Below, one piece after another: positions 33,627 through 42,769 of a DNA stretch of 64,000 bases. The position numbers were made by a program, and so were the translations under genes. The stretch is from Granulicella sp. L46. Its GTDB lineage: Bacteria; Acidobacteriota; Terriglobia; Terriglobales; Acidobacteriaceae. Numbering within the stretch: position 1 is the stretch's first letter; the number at the start of each line of letters is the position of its first letter. Where the stretch lies: positions 129,292-193,291 of the forward strand of contig NZ_LMUT01000003.1 of NCBI RefSeq assembly GCF_009765785.1, given 5' to 3'. The notes beneath the pieces are model-generated. The model did no database searches. It saw only the letters and a program-made list of their open reading frames with translations, and had not been told where the DNA came from.

Positions 33627-34501
33627 TGAAGGGTATTATCCTCGCGGGCGGTTCGGGAACGCGTTTGCACCCAGTGACGCAGGCGGTTTCGAAACAACTG
33701 TTACCGATCTATGACAAGCCGATGATTTATTACCCGCTGACGACACTGATGCTGGCGGGCATCCGGGAGATTTTGCTGATCTCGACACCGCAGGATACGC
33801 CGCGGTTTGAGGCGCTGCTTGGGTCCGGAGAACAGTGGGGCATCAAGATTCAGTATGCGGTGCAGCCGTCGCCCGATGGCATCGCACAGGCATTCCTGAT
33901 TGGCAAGGAGTTTCTTGCCGGGGAGGGATGCTGCCTGGCGTTGGGAGACAATATTTTCTTCGGTCATGACTTCGTGAAGGCGATGCAGCAGGCGGTTTCG
34001 CGTACCGAGGGGGCGACGGTATTTGCCTACGCAGTCACCGACCCGGAACGATATGGCGTGGTTGCGTTTGATGCTAACCGCAAGGTGACGTCCCTGGAAG
34101 AAAAACCCTTGAAGCCGAAGTCGCGGTACGCGGTTACGGGGATTTATTTTTATGACGCACAGGTTGTTTCCGTCGCCGAACAGATGAGGCCTTCCGCGCG
34201 TGGCGAACTGGAGATTACCGATGTGAACCGGTGGTACCTGGAGCGCGGTCAGCTGTGCACTGAGCTGCTGGGGCGGGGTATGGCGTGGCTGGATACTGGG
34301 ACGCACGAAGCGCTGCTCGACGCCTCGAACTTTGTGCAGACGATTGAGCAGCGACAAGGTTTGAAGATTGCCTGTCCAGAGGAGATTGCGTTCCGCCTTG
34401 GATACGTCTCGACTGTGGAGCTGGAGGCGCTGGCAAGCAAACTGGGAAAGAGCTCGTACGGGCAGTACTTGAAGCGCCTGCTTACGGAGACACTCTACTG
34501 A
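33626..34501 (+). CDS. rmlA: Glucose-1-phosphate thymidylyltransferase
   Basis: First enzyme of the pathway: dTTP plus glucose-1-phosphate to dTDP-glucose. 291 aa with [36 protein letters not shown] at the N-terminus (nucleotide loop and signature), a [10 protein letters not shown] metal-binding region and late [15 protein letters not shown]. Typical length. Lies between rmlB (1-base overlap) and rmlD (5-base gap). Confidence 0.95.
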   Translation: MKGIILAGGSGTRLHPVTQAVSKQLLPIYDKPMIYYPLTTLMLAGIREILLISTPQDTPRFEALLGSGEQWGIKIQYAVQPSPDGIAQAFLIGKEFLAGEGCCLALGDNIFFGHDFVKAMQQAVSRTEGATVFAYAVTDPERYGVVAFDANRKVTSLEEKPLKPKSRYAVTGIYFYDAQVVSVAEQMRPSARGELEITDVNRWYLERGQLCTELLGRGMAWLDTGTHEALLDASNFVQTIEQRQGLKIACPEEIAFRLGYVSTVELEALASKLGKSSYGQYLKRLLTETLY

Positions 34502-34506
34502 CGCCG

Positions 34507-35442
34507 ATGGGCAATGGTCCGATTTTGCTACTCGGTGCTCATGGCCAGGTGGGCGGAGAGGCGTTGCCGCTGCTGCGCGAGCTTGGCGAGGTTGTTAGCC
34601 TTACGCGAGCCGAGCTTGACTTGACCGACGGCGCTGCCGTTCGAGCGGCCGTAAGAGAGCTGAAGCCGCGTTGGATTGTGAATGCGGCGGCCTACACGGC
34701 GGTGGACAAAGCCGAGAGCGAGTCGCGAACGGCGTATGTCCTCAATGGTGAGTTGCCGGGAATCCTGGGCGAAGAGGCTGCTCGCATCGGATCGGCGGTC
34801 ATTCATTTTTCGACGGACTACGTGTTTTCGGGGGAGGGATCGCGGCCTTGGCGGGAGGACGATCCTACGGGCCCGCTGGGGGTGTATGGGGCGTCAAAGC
34901 TTGCGGGGGAGAGGGCGCTTACGGAGAGCGGCGCGGCGCACTTTATCTTTCGCACGAGCTGGGTATTTGGCGCGCGCGGTGAGAACTTTCTGCGGCGGAT
35001 CCTGCAGTTGGCGATGGAGCGCGACGAGTTGAAGATCGTCGATGACCAGATTGGGTCGCCAACCTGGTCGAGGACGCTTGCGCGCCTGGTGGGGCATACG
35101 ATTCGACGCACGGAGGATAGGGCGAAGCTCGGTGGAGGCGGGTTGGATGAGGTGGTGAGATCGGTGGGTGGGGTCTACCACGCCTCCAGTATGGGGTACA
35201 CGACGTGGTTTGGTTTTGCAACGGAGTTCGTACAGATTGCGCGGAGGGCGATGCCGGAGAAGACGCTGGCGAAGCTGGCCGCTATTCCGACGAGCGCTTA
35301 TCCCACGGCTGCGGTGCGCCCGAAGAATTCGCGGCTGAACTGCGAGAAACTTGCGCGCGGACTGGAGTTTGAGATGCCTGATTGGCAGTCCGCCACACGC
35401 GAGGTGATGGAGGAAGTGCTCGCGGAGATGCGGACGCGATGA
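34507..35442 (+). CDS. rmlD: dTDP-4-dehydrorhamnose reductase
   Basis: Final reduction to dTDP-L-rhamnose with NADPH; 311 aa. LLGAHGQVGGEALPLL loop, the WIVNAAAYTAVDKAES segment, STDYVFSGEG and YGASKLAGER (Tyr-x3-Lys), all typical of RmlD. Five bases after rmlA. Convergent with rmlC, whose stop lies 30 bases away. Confidence 0.93.
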   Translation: MGNGPILLLGAHGQVGGEALPLLRELGEVVSLTRAELDLTDGAAVRAAVRELKPRWIVNAAAYTAVDKAESESRTAYVLNGELPGILGEEAARIGSAVIHFSTDYVFSGEGSRPWREDDPTGPLGVYGASKLAGERALTESGAAHFIFRTSWVFGARGENFLRRILQLAMERDELKIVDDQIGSPTWSRTLARLVGHTIRRTEDRAKLGGGGLDEVVRSVGGVYHASSMGYTTWFGFATEFVQIARRAMPEKTLAKLAAIPTSAYPTAAVRPKNSRLNCEKLARGLEFEMPDWQSATREVMEEVLAEMRTR

Positions 35443-35471
35443 GGCCAAACGGACTTATCAAGTTGTGCGCG

Positions 35472-36047
35472 TCACGCGATGGTCTGGTGCAGGTCGAGGG
35501 ACGCAGGAAGTTCAGCGTCTTGCAGGAAGCTTCCTTTCGCGTCCTTCGCTGAGATCAAAGGTTCTTCGATTCCCTCAAGCGGCCAGGCAATGCCAAGGGT
35601 GGGGTCATTCCAGCGCACGCAGCGTTCTCCTGCCGGGTAATAGAAGTCCGTCGTCTTGTAGAGCACGTTGGCGGTCTCGGATAGAACGACGAAGCCATGC
35701 GCGAAGCCCTGGGGGATCCAAAGGAACTCGATATCCTCTCCATGCAGGTCAAAGCCCGCCCATTTACCGAAGTCAGCAGAGTTGGGGCGGAGATCCACGG
35801 CGACATCCCAGATGTGTCCTGAGATTGCGCGAATCAACTTGCCCTGGGGCTGCAGGAGTTGATAGTGAAGGCCGCGCAACACGCCTCGCTGGGAAAAGGA
35901 CTGGTTGTCCTGCACAAAGCGATCGGGGAGACCAGCTGCAGCGAAGGTACGGGTATTGAATACTTCGGAGAACCAGCCGCGCTCGTCGCCATTCTTCTGT
36001 GGGCGGAGTCGTTTTACGTCGCGCAAGCTGGTGTCAAAAATTTGCAT
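35472..36047 (-). CDS. rmlC: dTDP-4-dehydrorhamnose 3,5-epimerase
   Basis: Cupin-fold epimerase of 191 aa. QDNQSFSQRGVLRGLHYQ contains the catalytic His region, then KLIRAISGHIWDVAVDLR and IPQGFAHGFVVLSETANVLYKTTDFY; WNDPTLGIAWPL ends the core. Normal length. The rml set is thus complete, but rmlC is on the opposite strand and would need its own promoter in 36048-36200. Confidence 0.94.
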   Translation of the reverse strand: MQIFDTSLRDVKRLRPQKNGDERGWFSEVFNTRTFAAAGLPDRFVQDNQSFSQRGVLRGLHYQLLQPQGKLIRAISGHIWDVAVDLRPNSADFGKWAGFDLHGEDIEFLWIPQGFAHGFVVLSETANVLYKTTDFYYPAGERCVRWNDPTLGIAWPLEGIEEPLISAKDAKGSFLQDAELPASLDLHQTIA

Positions 36048-36619
36048 GGCTCATTCTAGCGTGGGCTAAATTTGTGACCTGCAGAAATACAAAAGGTAGG
36101 GATGGCGATCGGGGGTATCGAAGGTATATACACCCCCCATCGGGCACAGATGTTTACGCGGCTGGTCGCTTGACGGCGTCTTTCGCGTGCTTTGATTGGG
36201 GCAGCTAAACGCATGAAAACACTAGCTGCAGACGGAGATGCGCGGATGCTTGAGGGCTGGACACCGGAGTGAGGGTTGAGGCAGCCACCAAGTGAGTGAT
36301 TGGTCGCACAGTTCGGTTCTCAGTGAGGGCGGCTGCGCGAACCTCAATGTGTTCGCACTTTCAACGATTTGTAAACTATTCGCGAAGGTTGCTACGTCTA
36401 TCCTTAGACAGGAGAACGAATCGTGATGATTATGCGCCGTGGTTCCGAATTGGTATCAGACCCGTAACAGGAAATTCATCACGACAACCCGATTCCGCAA
36501 GAATGGATCACTGAAATCGCTCGAATGGCTCATGTACTATGTTTAAAACGTCTTGCGAGCATCGCACCCACACAGAGTGTTACGGCTGACAACCGACGGA
36601 AAAGGGATGGGCAGTTTTA
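36048..36619. other. Non-coding region between rmlC and the initiating transferase
   Basis: 572 bases with no supported gene. A GC-rich inverted repeat GATCGGGGGT/ACACCCCCCATC spans about 36106-36142 around a TATA-rich centre and might be a regulator site for the divergent genes. No palindrome of the GGCTAAAGCC family is present. Confidence 0.45.
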
Positions 36620-37477
36620 ATGGCAAATTCGCGGGCCGAACACGATCGTACCCCAAAGTCCGAAAAGAAGCTTTCCGAAACGTTCGAGGGGCAATTGTCG
36701 GAAAAGGCCAATGCAGATCCACTGTTTTGTCCCCGTTATGTAAGTGGTTGGTGCATGTCGAAGCGTAAACGCTGCTTCGATCTGGTGCTGAGCGTTATTG
36801 CTTTGATCGTTTTTTCTCCGCTGATGTTGTTGATCGCCTGGTTGATCAAGTTCACGTCGCAAGGGCCAGCCTTGTTTCGCCAGGAGCGGGTTGGGTTGCA
36901 TCAGCAGACGTTTGTCATCTTCAAGTTCCGGACGATGGAAAACCGCCGCGAGCTTCTGAACGCCGGCCCGACGGTCACGAGGCACGGTGATTCGAGGATG
37001 ACGAAGATCGGCGCACTACTTCGCCGCCTGAAGCTGGATGAGTTGCCACAGTTAATCAATGTTCTTCGCGGTGAGATGAGCTTCGTTGGGCCCCGACCCA
37101 AGATCGCGCAGCATGAAAATCTATGTATGCTTTGCCGCCCGGGTATCACGGGAGCGGCGACGATTGAGTTCTCTCACGAGGAAGGTTTGCTCGCAGGCGT
37201 TCCGGAAGAACTTGTCGAGCGCTATGTGGTGACTGTCCTCAATCCTGAGAAGTGCAAGCTGGACATCAAGTACATCGAGACGACCAGGTTTTCGACCGAT
37301 CTCAAGATTCTGATGCACACCGTCTTCAAGCTCAGCAACCGGTCGAGGCGTACATTCTCAACGGAGTCCGTACGTTTTCTCAAGGCCAGAACGAACATGG
37401 AGACGAACTCCTCCAAGGCGCTCAATGCAGCGGGCGAATCGGACTTTTCCGGTCAAGAGGTTCGGCAGTCCGCGTGA
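36620..37477 (+). CDS. Undecaprenyl-phosphate sugar-1-phosphate transferase (initiating PGT)
   Basis: Bacterial sugar transferase domain of 285 aa with a single re-entrant membrane helix (about residues 49-71) and no N-terminal multi-helix part, i.e. the small monotopic form. Signatures: LFRQERVGLHQQTFVIFKFRTM, LRRLKLDELPQLINVLRGEMSFVGPRP, where the Asp-Glu pair is the catalytic dyad. The usual PGITGWAQV is replaced by PGITGAATIEF. It loads the first sugar of the repeat unit on the lipid carrier. A hydrophilic 45-residue N-terminus is unusual, and ATG at 36752 is an alternative start. Confidence 0.86.
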   Translation: MANSRAEHDRTPKSEKKLSETFEGQLSEKANADPLFCPRYVSGWCMSKRKRCFDLVLSVIALIVFSPLMLLIAWLIKFTSQGPALFRQERVGLHQQTFVIFKFRTMENRRELLNAGPTVTRHGDSRMTKIGALLRRLKLDELPQLINVLRGEMSFVGPRPKIAQHENLCMLCRPGITGAATIEFSHEEGLLAGVPEELVERYVVTVLNPEKCKLDIKYIETTRFSTDLKILMHTVFKLSNRSRRTFSTESVRFLKARTNMETNSSKALNAAGESDFSGQEVRQSA

Positions 37478-37536
37478 CCCGCGAGGCGCATAAAACTATC
37501 GGTGCGCTTCACTGTTCTTGATCTTGTGCCGAAGAC

Positions 37537-39429
37537 CTATTCCTTATGCAGGAAGTAGGTTAGTTGAATGGTTCCGATAACATTGTGCTGTTGCCCCTGG
37601 GCTATCAGGGGTGCCTTCCACAGTTCGCCTTGCACGTTCGCCTTGATCTCAAAGTTGCGTAAGGGGCGTAACACGACGTCGGCGGAGAGGTCGTTCTGGG
37701 TAGTGCCTCCGGGAATAAAATCGTCTGCGGCCTTCGCTTGACGATATTGCAGTTGAATCTGCTGATCAGGACGAAGGTGCCAGGTTAGCCAGGCTTGGCC
37801 ACCGGTGCTCTCGCGGCCAATCCAGTCGCCGAGAATGTAACCCTTGTTGGTGTAGCCCTGGACCTGAACGTTTTCCCACATGAGAAGACGACCTTGATTG
37901 CTTTCAGGATCATGCACATTGGTGGTAAATCCTTCGGCGCGGAAGTCCACTCGCGGCAAGCCGGGTAAGCGCGCGATGTAAATGCCTGGTCGTAGGCCGG
38001 AGCGTCCGAGGTTGCTGATGGGGAAGACGTTGTCGTGGGCGAACGAATCCATATAGAGGGTAACGAGGTGATTGTCCCAGGGTGTTCTCCAGGTCAAGTC
38101 GAAGGTGCTGAAGCGGGCGCCGGGATTCTGCCTTGAAAACTTGACGTCGGGCTGCGCAGCCGTGACGCTGAAAAAGCTGCGGAGAAACGTGCCAATCGTG
38201 ATGGGCACGTTGCAGGTGGCAGATTGTGGGTCCGCCGGCGGCCCGCAATATTGTCCATGACCACCCCAGATGACGGAGCGCATGAAGCCGATCTCTAGAT
38301 CGGGTACCACCTTCATGCTGACCTTTTCCATATGAATCCAGGGGTCGCTGGGAAACTGGTGCCCTTGCAAGATGCCTACCATGAAGTCATAGCGAAAGAG
38401 TCCCACATATCGGGAGAGGCCCGGGATATAGAGCGGCTCTACCCGGTTGATCCGAAAGCTGTAAATGTCCTGCGCGTTGTTGGACCAGCCCATGGCGGCG
38501 CCAAGTGCCGGACCTAGCCATTCATCACTTCTGCCGAAGGAGACTTCGTTGCCGAGGAGGTGGACGGAGGCATTTGCCTCCAAAATCTGGACAGTGTCCT
38601 GGCCGGGAATTACGCCTGCAGGGATGGTGGTTTGAGGGACGTTGGGGGTTTGATCGATGGCGGCGAGTTGTGCAGCGACAGACGGGGAGTAGCCCATCGC
38701 AGACGGAGCATGTTGGTACTCGGCGCGGACGATGAGGCTAAATCTTCCGCCCTGCGCTTCTGCGCTGACGCCGGTGAGGTTGTTGAAGCCGGTCTCATCG
38801 GGACGGCCGTAGTCGTTGACGATGGTTTGACCGAGGTGGAAACTGTCGTTCAGGATCTCGCCGTTGATCTCACGGACACGGGTGTAGGCGCTGGCTGAGC
38901 GGAGAGTGGGTGACCGGTCGCCGGCCAACTCGGGAGCCAATTCTCGGCGGAGGGTTGCGTTGATCTCGACGGCCTCCGCGGGTGCATAGGTTGAGTGCAG
39001 CGACTCCTGAGAAAGGGTAAGCATGTGCGCGAGCGAAGCGCGTGTCCAGGGCCGCATGTCAAGGTACGCGGTTGGAAGATAGCCGAGGTAGTAGAGGCGC
39101 AAGGCGGCTGAGTAGATCCAACTGTCGACCGGAATGTACGCGGAGCCCGCGGTGCTGGCGGATGCGGCGGCTACCTCATGGTGAGAGGGGATAGGCTCGC
39201 CGCTTTGCGCGAGCGTCGGCGTCGCGAGCATACCTATCGCGGAAGAAGCGACCAATAGGGCGCGGAGGATCAGTCGTTTCGCGGGCGAGGCGGAGGTGAT
39301 GAACGATCGAGCTGACTGGCGGGAGAGAATCCGATGACTGGCAGGATGAAAGTCGATTGCTGCCTCCAAGGCGGGACGCACATGCAAGGATTGCGTTCTG
39401 GAACCCAAAGAAGATTGCTTACTTGGCAT
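37537..39429 (-). CDS. Capsule assembly protein of Wzi type
   Basis: Outer-membrane beta-barrel of about 630 aa, anchoring polysaccharide on the cell surface. An internal signal peptide lies near residues 50-75 (ALLVASSAIGMLATPTLAQ); the N-terminal helical plug carries YLGYLPTAYLDMRPWTRASLAHML, and the barrel contains alternating strands with motifs LGNEVSFGRSDEWLGP and RINRVEPLYIPGLSRYVGLFRYDFMVG, characteristic of the Wzi family. It is convergent with the initiating transferase and ends the EPS locus. Confidence 0.85.
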   Translation of the reverse strand: MPSKQSSLGSRTQSLHVRPALEAAIDFHPASHRILSRQSARSFITSASPAKRLILRALLVASSAIGMLATPTLAQSGEPIPSHHEVAAASASTAGSAYIPVDSWIYSAALRLYYLGYLPTAYLDMRPWTRASLAHMLTLSQESLHSTYAPAEAVEINATLRRELAPELAGDRSPTLRSASAYTRVREINGEILNDSFHLGQTIVNDYGRPDETGFNNLTGVSAEAQGGRFSLIVRAEYQHAPSAMGYSPSVAAQLAAIDQTPNVPQTTIPAGVIPGQDTVQILEANASVHLLGNEVSFGRSDEWLGPALGAAMGWSNNAQDIYSFRINRVEPLYIPGLSRYVGLFRYDFMVGILQGHQFPSDPWIHMEKVSMKVVPDLEIGFMRSVIWGGHGQYCGPPADPQSATCNVPITIGTFLRSFFSVTAAQPDVKFSRQNPGARFSTFDLTWRTPWDNHLVTLYMDSFAHDNVFPISNLGRSGLRPGIYIARLPGLPRVDFRAEGFTTNVHDPESNQGRLLMWENVQVQGYTNKGYILGDWIGRESTGGQAWLTWHLRPDQQIQLQYRQAKAADDFIPGGTTQNDLSADVVLRPLRNFEIKANVQGELWKAPLIAQGQQHNVIGTIQLTYFLHKE

Positions 39430-39649
39430 GCGGTGGCCTGGACTCACGAAACCCAACGTTACTCAAAGATAGTATAAGTCCTGCGCTGGCCGGGGGATCT
39501 TCGTGCGAGCGGCTTGGGTGTAGCCGGTTGAACACAGCGGAGATCGTGCTTTCGTGGGCAGGAGCGACTTCGGCCTTCTACTATAGAAAACTTTTGACAT
39601 CCTGCCGATAGCTGGTCTGCATCCGTGAGGGTGCGTGCGGCGGTGAGCG

Positions 39650-40342
39650 ATGAATGATGAGTGGTATGCGGAGGACAGCTCCTATTCGACTGCGGATTTA
39701 ATTTGCGGAGGAGAGCCGACGGAGACGCCACTTGGATCTGCAAGCCCATCGTGCCTGGCCAGCCAGATTCGCGAATTGCTTGGCGAAGGTTGTGAGCTGG
39801 AGGCAAGCTTTCTTGAAGAGAGCTGGGCGTCTGGTCGACCGGTGACCTCGGCAAAGTGCTGGCCCAAGCGCGACCGGGCTACGGAAAACATCGTAGGCGT
39901 CACGTTTGCAGACTTGAGCACGGTCGGGAGCTTCTTCTTTTCAGCGGCGGATGGTTTGATGGGCGATCGCCCTGCTTACGCCTATCCCGCTAGTTCAAGG
40001 AACTCCTATGCTGCAGCTTGGTTGCACGATCCTTTAGAAGAGTTTGTCTCACGGACGGAGGATCACGCTGCGGTGCGGGATTCAGCGAGGGATAAGAGGC
40101 GTGCTGCCACGGAGACATTTGACTCGATGACGTATCAACGCGCTTGTGAACTTCTTAGTGTGGGCGAGGGCAGCACCGTAACGCAGATCAGGACGGCGTA
40201 TCGGCGGATGGTCGGCGAGTGGCATCCTGACCGGCTGGAGCAGAGTAGCGAGAGGGTGCGCGCGTTCGCTACGAAGCAGATGGCTTCGATTAATGAGGCG
40301 TACCACTTGCTGCGGGATTTTTCGCCTGCGTCGGCATGCTAA
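39650..40342 (+). CDS. J-domain protein (DnaJ-like co-chaperone)
   Basis: 230 aa. The C-terminal 70 residues are a J domain: CELLSVGEGSTVTQIRTAYRRMVGEWHPDRL with the HPD tripeptide, then a helix IV ending INEAYHLLRDF. The N-terminal 150 residues are low in recognisable features and contain no glycine-rich or zinc region of canonical DnaJ; part may be a divergent GAF/PilZ-like fold, but that is not shown. It may recruit DnaK to a special client. Confidence 0.72.
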   Translation: MNDEWYAEDSSYSTADLICGGEPTETPLGSASPSCLASQIRELLGEGCELEASFLEESWASGRPVTSAKCWPKRDRATENIVGVTFADLSTVGSFFFSAADGLMGDRPAYAYPASSRNSYAAAWLHDPLEEFVSRTEDHAAVRDSARDKRRAATETFDSMTYQRACELLSVGEGSTVTQIRTAYRRMVGEWHPDRLEQSSERVRAFATKQMASINEAYHLLRDFSPASAC

Positions 40343-40367
40343 CGGACAGTGCCGATGCGCGAGGCGG

Positions 40368-40853
40368 TTATTCGGGGAGGAGCAGGATCACTAAGACCAG
40401 GGCCTCGACAGCGAACATTCGGAAGGCCGCGTCCTGACCGTTCCAGAGCTTCGATTGCCACATTAGGAACCACTCGGCGCCGATGCATAGAAACGCGATG
40501 AACCACTGAAGCATTCCGGAGGTCAGTGCAATCACGCCCACCTGCTTGGCACGGTGGAACTCCGGCTGGGGACTGCGGAGGGTACGAAAGAGGGCTATGC
40601 TCCCCCACCAGCTGAGAGCTGCGTTGAGGATCTCCCACGCGATGATGCTGAGATAGAAGGCGAGGTGGATCCAGGGGGCGCGAATGGCGCGCCATAGGCC
40701 GTGGTTTCCGGGGAAGGTGGAGTCCATCATGAGGACATGCCGGACAAATTGGTAGTTAGAGTCGAAGTCGGTCAGGTTATTGAATGCGACGAGGGCGAAG
40801 AAGAAGCCGACCGCGGCGAGCAGCAGCATCTTGCAGGTTCGAATGGCGATCAT
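40368..40853 (-). CDS. DUF2165 family small membrane protein
   Basis: 161 aa with four hydrophobic helices, matching the DUF2165 layout: an N-terminal helix VGFFFALVAFNNLTDFDSNYQFVRHVLMMDSTFPG, a W-rich centre, and a C-terminal helix pair ending in EWFLMWQSKLWNGQDAAFR. Function of the family is not known. The start overlaps the stop of the cytochrome gene upstream, so the two are co-translated. Confidence 0.8.
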   Translation of the reverse strand: MIAIRTCKMLLLAAVGFFFALVAFNNLTDFDSNYQFVRHVLMMDSTFPGNHGLWRAIRAPWIHLAFYLSIIAWEILNAALSWWGSIALFRTLRSPQPEFHRAKQVGVIALTSGMLQWFIAFLCIGAEWFLMWQSKLWNGQDAAFRMFAVEALVLVILLLPE

Positions 40854-41731
40854 CGGGAGGACTCCTGAAAGCTGGCGAGATACCGTCGCAACGCAGTGAG
40901 TGTGGCGCCGTCATACTGCGGGCTGGAAGCCATCTGCGATCGCGGGATGATGTTCTTTGGGTGTAGGACGTAGGCGTCGAATTGAGTTGGATTGGCTACG
41001 GCCTCTTGCGCCAGGTCGCGCCAAAGGAGTTTGGACTTCTGTCCACCCTCTTCCGAACGGCTGTGGCAGCGAAAGCAATTTTGGCGCGCAATGGCGTAGC
41101 CCTGTTGCACTACTGAATCTTTGGCGGCTGCGCCTTGCGGCTTAATGGGTGCATAGACGGTTTGTTCGCGGCGTAGATCGAGTCGCACGACTCCCCAGGG
41201 GATCTGCGCTTCGTCATCGTGGGAGAGGACTCGGAACGACGGCTTGAAGCTGGGATGCGACACCATGTAGGGACCCATGGGCAATCGAACTATTCCCAAT
41301 GGCCAATGATCCGATTCCAGGCCATTCATTTTGAGGACGAGGAGCGGGTGATGGGCATGAACGTAGGACGCTGGATAGTGTGCGGCGTACTTGTCGTCGC
41401 AAATGGCGATGACCATCGTCGCTCCGCTCTGCGCGCCGAGCCAGCCCGGTAATCTCTCCAAGGAGACGCCGCTGATCTGCACGGTTGTTCCAAAGTTTGG
41501 GTCGTCGGTAACGGTGTAGGTTTCTTGCGGAAGAGACAGCAGAGACTTGTAGGAGACGAATCGCGTTTGACCTTGCGGAACACCTTGCAATGACCCACCT
41601 ATCTCGAGGTCGCTGGGTGCGTGGCGCTCAGTCTGAAGGACGAGGCGATGTTCCGTCTCGAGGGCGGCCGCACATACAGTCATCCCGCACAGCACCAGAA
41701 GTGCCATCAGAGACCGGCTTGTATGGGTCAT
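40850..41731 (-). CDS. Moco-domain-like / cytochrome c fusion, secreted
   Basis: 293 aa, signal peptide at residues 1-22. The middle (about 55-190) follows the pattern of an oxidoreductase molybdopterin-like domain (VQISGVSLERLPGWLGAQSGATMVIAICDD..., LLVLKMNGLESDHWPLGIVRL), yet without a visible Moco cysteine. The C-terminal 85 residues carry a c-type haem motif, NCFRCHS, with a later methionine-bearing segment RSQMASSP as axial ligand. It may pass electrons in the periplasm. Overlaps the DUF2165 gene by 4 bases. Confidence 0.7.
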   Translation of the reverse strand: MTHTSRSLMALLVLCGMTVCAAALETEHRLVLQTERHAPSDLEIGGSLQGVPQGQTRFVSYKSLLSLPQETYTVTDDPNFGTTVQISGVSLERLPGWLGAQSGATMVIAICDDKYAAHYPASYVHAHHPLLVLKMNGLESDHWPLGIVRLPMGPYMVSHPSFKPSFRVLSHDDEAQIPWGVVRLDLRREQTVYAPIKPQGAAAKDSVVQQGYAIARQNCFRCHSRSEEGGQKSKLLWRDLAQEAVANPTQFDAYVLHPKNIIPRSQMASSPQYDGATLTALRRYLASFQESSR

Positions 41732-41805
41732 TCGGTAATAGTAGCCGAAAACCGGCGAAGTTCAGCCACGGGACGGCTGACTAGCATGCTAAAGTAACCT
41801 TCACT

Positions 41806-42258
41806 ATGGACCCACTCGAAGCACTGGAACACCTTGGTCTCGTGCTGCCGTCGCCGCCGGCGCCGGGGGGCAATTACACGTCGGCGAAGACTGCGGGCAA
41901 TATTGTTTACCTGTCTGGAGTGGTCTCTCAGACTGCAGATGGCATCCTGACGGGCATCGTGGGGTTGGACCGTTCGATTGACGAAGGCTACGCGGCGGCT
42001 CGTGCCTGCGCGCTGTTGCAGCTCGCGGTGTTGCAAAAACATCTTGGCTCGTTGAGCAAGGTGCGAGGAATTCTCACGGTCAACGGCTATGTAAACTCTG
42101 TTGCGGGCTTTGCGGAGTCGCCGAAAGTGATCAATGGCGCGTCGGATTTGTTTCTTGCAGTCTTCGGCGAGGCTGGGCGGCATGTTCGCGCGGCAATTGG
42201 CGTGAGCGGCTTGCCGCGCCATGCGCTGGTCGAACTGCAAATGACGGTGGAAGTCTGA
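41806..42258 (+). CDS. RidA family protein (YjgF/L-PSP)
   Basis: 150 aa, a longer Rid-type protein that hydrolyses reactive enamines or imines, or acts as a related deaminase. SAKTAGNIVYLSGVVSQTADG, a central RGILTVNGYVNSVAGF and the C-terminal VRAAIGVSGLPRHALVELQMTVEV match the family; the arginine in VRAAIGV corresponds to the active-site Arg. The stop is shared with the ATG of the truncated acetamidase downstream (TGATG). Confidence 0.88.
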   Translation: MDPLEALEHLGLVLPSPPAPGGNYTSAKTAGNIVYLSGVVSQTADGILTGIVGLDRSIDEGYAAARACALLQLAVLQKHLGSLSKVRGILTVNGYVNSVAGFAESPKVINGASDLFLAVFGEAGRHVRAAIGVSGLPRHALVELQMTVEV

Positions 42259-42479
42259 TGGCCGAACATGCGCTCTCCGCCGTGCCAATGCATTCACGAT
42301 GGAACGCGGCGCTGCCGCCACGCCTGACGATTGACTCGGGGGATGTGGTGCACTTTGAGTGCCAGGACGCGAGCGGCGCCGAGGTCCATCGCGGCATGAC
42401 GGCGGAGGAGTTTCAAAGGATTGATTGTGGATTGATTCACGCGCTTACCGGGCCCGCGACCTGGGAGGCCGCATCCTAA
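42258..42479 (+). pseudogene. Truncated acetamidase/formamidase (N-terminal 73 aa)
   Basis: The N-terminus resembles acetamidase/formamidase family proteins: WNAALPPRLTIDSGDVVHFECQDASG and a later TGPATWEAA, where full-length members continue for more than 200 residues. Here a TAA follows at once and no frame in the next 300 bases continues the family. It is therefore a fragment, coupled to RidA by TGATG; the pair hints at a former amide/imine degradation operon. Confidence 0.7.
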
Positions 42480-42556
42480 GTGGATAAACCGCTGGAGCCT
42501 AAAGGAAGCATCGTTATGATTGAAAGCAGGAACAGGGCGACGCGTTTGAGTTTCAT
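42476..42556 (-). CDS. Possible small secreted peptide (26 aa)
   Basis: A short frame with an excellent ribosome site (AGGAG, 7 bases before the ATG) encoding a basic start MKLKR, a hydrophobic core ALFLLSIITMLPL and a short polar tail, i.e. a signal peptide or membrane peptide alone. It lies after the terminator of the RiPP operon and overlaps antisense with the end of the acetamidase fragment. Could be a remnant of a longer secreted protein gene. Confidence 0.35.
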   Translation of the reverse strand: MKLKRVALFLLSIITMLPLGSSGLST

Positions 42557-42710
42557 GAAAGTTCTCCTAGGGCCTAAGGAAATCCTTAATTCATTTCGTC
42601 CTTGGCTTGATATGAATTGAGCTTAGAAGTGCGCGGCCTCAAGATATATAGAGGTCTTTACACGCGGATGCATGTGGTTCTACTGGGGCTCGAAGAAACA
42701 ACGACTGAAG

Positions 42711-42746
42711 AAAGAAAAGCCTGCGACGCGAGAACGCGCTACAGGC
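42711..42746 (-). terminator. Rho-independent terminator of the RiPP operon
   Basis: Minus strand: GCCTG-TAG-CGCG, loop TTCT, CGCG-TCG-CAGGC followed by TTTTCTTTCTTC. It stands 24 bases after the last gene of the leftward operon, marking its end. Confidence 0.75.
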
Positions 42747-42769
42747 CTGCAAACTTCGGTGAGAAATTC

